Source of the DNA: an uncultured Opitutia bacterium
Lineage (GTDB): Bacteria > Verrucomicrobiota > Verrucomicrobiia > Opitutales > UBA953
Length of the DNA stretch: 16,591 nt
Assembly (NCBI GenBank): GCA_903895475.1
Contig: CAITUF010000179.1
Span: 1-16,591, forward strand
Direction: 5' to 3'
Below, piece after piece: positions 13,707 through 16,591 of the stretch. A model generated the notes under the pieces. That model saw only the letters and a list, made by a program, of their open reading frames with translations. It ran no database searches and had not been told where the DNA came from. Both the position numbers and the translations under genes were made by a program. The first letter of the stretch is position 1. Each line of letters opens with the position of its first letter.

Positions 13707-15233
13707 ATGTTTTCGGCTTTTGCCAATTGCTGGAGGATTCCTGAACTCCGGGCCCGTCTGCTTGCGACGGTCGCCCTCGTGTTCGTGGCGCGTATTGGGG
13801 CGAACATCCCGCTGCCAGGCATCGACCCGAAGGACATCATGGATTACTACGCAACGATGTCCGATAAGGCATCGGGCGGCGTGGTGGCCATGTATAACAT
13901 GTTCACGGGGGGTGCGCTCCTTAAGGGGGCGATTTTCTCGTTGGGCATCATGCCCTATATCAGTGCTTCGATCATCATGCAGTTGATGTCGGCGGTGGTG
14001 CCTTCCATTGCCCGCCTCCAGCAGGAAGGCGAAGTCGGCCGCCAAAAGGTCGCTCAGTATTCCCGCTACCTCACCATTATCATCGCGGTCGTCCAGTCGG
14101 CCTTGTTGTTGGGCGCCTTCTGTAATCCTACTAAGGTTGGTCAGGCCCTCGGCTTAGGGAGCTTCGTCGGCGAGATTGTGGTCATGGAGAACAAGACGCT
14201 CTTCGTCTGCCTCGGCGTGACGATTTTAACGTCTGGTTCGATTGTGATGCTTTGGCTGGGGGAACAAATTACCCAACGAGGCATCGGCAACGGCACCTCC
14301 ATCCTAATTACCATTGGCATCTTGTCGGATATCCCTGGTGCGATCACCAGTTTTGTCGACGTGGCTTTTGGCGGTAAGATTGGTGCTGCCGCCGTCAACT
14401 CCCATGGTTGGGAAAAGGCGGCCGGCATGATCGTCCTCTTCGTCCTCGTGACCGCGGCGATGGTGGCCATCAACCAAGCCGTTCGTAAGATTCCGATTCA
14501 GTACGCCCAGCGCATGGTCGGGAAGAAGATGTATGGAGCGCAGACTAACTACCTACCGCTCAAGGTGAACTATGCGGGCGTGATGCCGGTCATTTTTGCC
14601 GGCGCGATTCTCAGCTTCCCGCCGATGCTGCTCAACCCATTGAGCACCCTTTCGCCGACGCTGGATTTCCTCCGTGGTTGGGCTGACCTCTTCCAGAGCC
14701 AAGGTTGGTTCCACTACCTCTCGTATGCGGTCCTAATCTTTGGTTTCAGCTACTTCTGGATTTCCATCATGTTCCGCCCGGTGCAGATCGCGGATGACCT
14801 TAAGAAGAACAACGGCTACATCCTCGGCGTGCGTCCTGGCGAGCACACCGCGGCCTTCCTAGACTTCGTGATGACGCGCCTCACGGTGGCTGGTTCACTC
14901 TTCCTGCTCATCATCGCCCTGATGCCTGACTTGTTCATGTTGCAGCTGGGTTTCCCGGCGCGTCTCGCAACCTTCCTCGGCGGCACGGGTGGCCTTATCA
15001 CCGTTGGCGTCATGCTCGATACGATGCGCCAGATTGAGACCTACCTCTTGCAACGTAACTACGAAGGTTTCTTGAAGAAGGGTCGGATCGGCAGCATGCC
15101 GGTGCCAGCTCCTGCCCAGCGTCCGGCTGATTCCGCCGCCGCCCTCGGCTCCATGGAGAAGACCTGCATGGTGCTCTTTGTCCTCGGGGTGGCTGCTTGG
15201 ATTGCCAACCACTGGGGTTCGTTCGCTAAGTAA
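13707..15233 (+). CDS. secY: Protein translocase subunit SecY
   Basis: SecY is the channel of the Sec translocon in the inner membrane; it exports unfolded proteins with SecE, SecG and SecA and inserts membrane proteins. The family core spans about residues 1-462 with ten hydrophobic segments, including LLATVALVFVARIGANIPLP (TM1), GIMPYISASIIMQLM, LGEQITQRGIGNGTSI, RKIPIQYAQRMVGKK, the cytoplasmic loop YILGVRPGEHTAAFLD and TYLLQRNYEGFLKKGRIGS. After this usual end the protein continues 46 residues: a Pro/Ala-rich linker (463-480) and another hydrophobic segment CMVLFVLGVAAWIANHW (487-503), so it is 508 residues versus 443 in E. coli. A small hairpin (13688-13692 with 13700-13704) sits just before the start codon. 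adk is absent; map follows after 12 nt. Confidence 0.97.
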   Translation: MFSAFANCWRIPELRARLLATVALVFVARIGANIPLPGIDPKDIMDYYATMSDKASGGVVAMYNMFTGGALLKGAIFSLGIMPYISASIIMQLMSAVVPSIARLQQEGEVGRQKVAQYSRYLTIIIAVVQSALLLGAFCNPTKVGQALGLGSFVGEIVVMENKTLFVCLGVTILTSGSIVMLWLGEQITQRGIGNGTSILITIGILSDIPGAITSFVDVAFGGKIGAAAVNSHGWEKAAGMIVLFVLVTAAMVAINQAVRKIPIQYAQRMVGKKMYGAQTNYLPLKVNYAGVMPVIFAGAILSFPPMLLNPLSTLSPTLDFLRGWADLFQSQGWFHYLSYAVLIFGFSYFWISIMFRPVQIADDLKKNNGYILGVRPGEHTAAFLDFVMTRLTVAGSLFLLIIALMPDLFMLQLGFPARLATFLGGTGGLITVGVMLDTMRQIETYLLQRNYEGFLKKGRIGSMPVPAPAQRPADSAAALGSMEKTCMVLFVLGVAAWIANHWGSFAK

Positions 15234-15245
15234 GCCTTTTCCGGG

Positions 15246-16007
15246 ATGATTGATCTTAAGTCGGAGGCGGAGGTAAACCGGATGCGTGCTGCTTGTACCG
15301 CCGCCGCCCGCGTACTCCAAGATCTCTCCTCGCTGGTCGTGCCTGGTGTTTCGACGGCCGGCCTCGACGCGGCCGCCCGCGGCCTTATGACTCGCCATGG
15401 TTGCGAGAGCGCCTGCCATGGCTATGTGGTCGGTCGCCTGACCTACCCCGGTTATGTCTGCATCTCCGTGAACGACGAAATCGTCCATGGGATCGGTGCC
15501 CCCGATCGCATCATCCGCGACGGCGACCTCGTCTCGCTCGACGTCGTTGTCCGCCGCGAGGGCTTTATTGGCGACAACGCCCGGACCATCGTGGTCGGCA
15601 ACGCCCCCGCTGAAGCTCTCGCCCTCTGCCGGGACACCGAAAATGCCCTCCATGCCGGCATCGCGGCCGTGAAGCCCGGGAATAGGGTAGGGGACATTTC
15701 CGCCGCTATCCAAGCGGCCTTAAGCCCCCAGGGGTACGGCATCGTCCGTGACTTCGTGGGTCATGGCGTTGGGCGCCAGATGCACGAAGAGCCGCAAATC
15801 CCTAATTTTGGTAAGGCGGGAACTGGACCTAAACTATTGGCTGGTATGGCTTTAGCCATTGAGCCTATGGTAAATTTAGGCACCCATAAAATCATTATGG
15901 CTGCCGACGGTTGGACCGCCCGGACCGCTGACGGCAAGGTTTCCGCCCACTTCGAACACACTGTTTTAGTGACCGAAAAAGGGGCTGAAATCCTGACCCT
16001 GCCATAA
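15246..16007 (+). CDS. map: Methionine aminopeptidase, type I
   Basis: MetAP removes the initiator methionine from nascent proteins after deformylation when the second residue is small. The pita-bread fold is complete in 253 residues, and all five metal ligands are visible: Asp99 (SLDV), Asp110 (GDNA), His173 (VGHGVG), Glu206 (IEPM) and Glu237 (FEHT); the substrate-binding His81 is in NDEIVHGI. There is no N-terminal zinc-finger extension, so this is the short Ia type. The last 70 codons or so use more AT-rich codons (TTA, TTG, CTA, AAA) than the first part and than the neighbours. It follows secY by 12 nt. Confidence 0.97.
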   Translation: MIDLKSEAEVNRMRAACTAAARVLQDLSSLVVPGVSTAGLDAAARGLMTRHGCESACHGYVVGRLTYPGYVCISVNDEIVHGIGAPDRIIRDGDLVSLDVVVRREGFIGDNARTIVVGNAPAEALALCRDTENALHAGIAAVKPGNRVGDISAAIQAALSPQGYGIVRDFVGHGVGRQMHEEPQIPNFGKAGTGPKLLAGMALAIEPMVNLGTHKIIMAADGWTARTADGKVSAHFEHTVLVTEKGAEILTLP

Positions 16008-16086
16008 ACTATATTTTTTGCTTCCAAATCCACCCAGAACCTTCAAGTTCCGACCTCTTTCCCACCTTCCAACCAGCACGGACACC
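16008..16086 (+). promoter_or_regulatory. map-rpsM spacer, possible weak internal promoter
   Basis: The spacer is 79 nt, the second longest in the operon. It begins with an AT-rich stretch holding TATATT (16010-16015), which could be a -10 element; upstream CTGAAA (15985-15990) would be a -35 at a poor 19-nt spacing. The rest is C/A-rich and lacks a Shine-Dalgarno site. infA and rpmJ, often found here, are absent. Evidence for a real promoter is weak. Confidence 0.25.
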
Positions 16087-16467
16087 ATGCCACGAATCCT
16101 CGGCGTAGACATTCCCAATAACAAGAAAGTAGAGTACTCGCTCCGCTACATCTATGGCATCGGCCCCTGCCGCGCCACAGAGATTTGCGATGCCCTCGGC
16201 TTCGACCCTGCCATGCGCGCGTCGAATCTGTCGGAAGAGCAGCTCAATAAGATTGTCGAGTACATCGTCCGCATGGGCTATAAGTGCGAGGGTGACCTCC
16301 GCCGCGACATCGCGCAGAACTTGAAGCGCCTCCAGGCCATCAAGTGCTACCGCGGTCTCCGCCACTTCCGCGGCCTCCCAGTCCGTGGTCAGCGTACCCG
16401 GACCAACGCTCGTACTCGTAAGGGTAAGCGTAAGACCGTCGGCGTCGCCGCGGCCCCTGCTAAGTAA
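16087..16467 (+). CDS. rpsM: 30S ribosomal protein S13
   Basis: S13 is in the head of the small subunit and contacts P-site tRNA and L5 through bridge B1. The 126-residue protein starts MPRILGVDIPNNKKVEYSLR, then YIYGIGPCRATEICDALGFD and LKRLQAIKCYRGLRHFRGLP, VRGQRTRTNARTRKGKRKTV; the basic tail is typical, ending in AAAPAK. I chose ATG 16087; an in-frame ATG at 16018 would add 23 residues from the spacer with no family match. It begins the alpha part of the cluster. Confidence 0.97.
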   Translation: MPRILGVDIPNNKKVEYSLRYIYGIGPCRATEICDALGFDPAMRASNLSEEQLNKIVEYIVRMGYKCEGDLRRDIAQNLKRLQAIKCYRGLRHFRGLPVRGQRTRTNARTRKGKRKTVGVAAAPAK

Positions 16468-16494
16468 TCATTTAACCACTACATATATTTCCCG

Positions 16495-16591
16495 ATGAGC
16501 GAAGAAGCCCCCAAGACCCCCAAGGCACGCAAGCCTAAGGCCACCGCGCCTGATGCTGCTGCCCCTGCCGCCGCCCCAGTGACCGACGTCA
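16495..16591 (+). CDS. rpsK: Start of a gene, probably 30S ribosomal protein S11, cut by the right edge
   Basis: The frame opens at ATG 16495, 27 nt after rpsM, and runs to the end of the window (32 codons). It reads MSEEAPKTPKARKPKATA, then PDAAAPAAAPVTDV. No S11 core is in view, so the name rests on gene order (rpsM-rpsK). The Lys/Ala/Pro-rich start recalls the MSEETKKAAAPATP beginning of S5 in this operon, which suggests a similar disordered extension. The leader TTTAACCACTACATATATTTCCCG has no Shine-Dalgarno sequence. Confidence 0.6.
   Translation, partial: MSEEAPKTPKARKPKATAPDAAAPAAAPVTDV

Noticed and set aside
14895..15713. 272-codon antisense frame opposite secY and map
   Set aside because: It opposes two certain genes, and its composition reflects their reverse complement.
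15985..16020. Possible intrinsic terminator after map (T-run at 16013-16019)
   Set aside because: The T-run is present, but I find no stable GC-rich stem just before it.

Overview
The window is a bacterial ribosomal-protein supercluster. After a divergent gene at the left edge, about 27 genes run uninterrupted on the + strand from position 839 to the right edge. They follow the classical str - S10 - spc - alpha order: rpsL, rpsG, fusA / rpsJ, rplC, rplD, rplW, rplB, rpsS, [extra gene], rplV, rpsC, rplP, rpmC, rpsQ / rplN, rplX, rplE, rpsN, rpsH, rplF, rplR, rpsE, rplO, secY, map / rpsM and the start of what should be rpsK. Spacers are 6-41 nt, except rpsJ-rplC (140 nt) and map-rpsM (79 nt). 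I see no convincing intrinsic terminator inside, so one or a few very long transcripts are likely.

The organism is a moderately high-GC bacterium with strong codon bias in the ribosomal genes (CTC, AAG, CGC/CGT and GGT/GGC preferred; TAA stop in all but one gene). The zinc-free long S14, the S5 with a Gly/Pro/Arg-rich N-terminal tail, the missing L30 gene and the secreted side genes make me favour Verrucomicrobiota (Opitutae-like) or a PVC relative. That is an impression from memory, not a demonstrated placement.

Region by region: 1-665 (minus strand) is the 5' part of a secreted TPR-like protein, open at the left edge, with a G-quadruplex-like linker and a C9 tract at its start. 666-838 is the divergent promoter region. 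839-3933 is the str part (S12, S7, EF-G) with no tuf gene. 3955-9577 is the S10 part, interrupted twice: by a structured 140-nt spacer before rplC, and by a small gene for an exported beta-rich protein between rpsS and rplV. 9597-16007 is the spc part; it lacks rpmD (L30) and adk and ends in secY and map. 16087 onward is the alpha part, reached without infA or rpmJ.

Together the genes supply much of both ribosomal subunits, the translocase EF-G, the SecY export channel, and the aminopeptidase that trims nascent N-termini.

The main points of interest are: the envelope-protein gene embedded in the S10 operon; the paired GCAA-tetraloop hairpins with a competing long-range helix upstream of rplC; the near-total absence of Shine-Dalgarno sequences across the operon; a SecY with an extra hydrophobic C-terminal segment; and a C9 tract that separates the best-placed start codon of the divergent gene from its coding frame.
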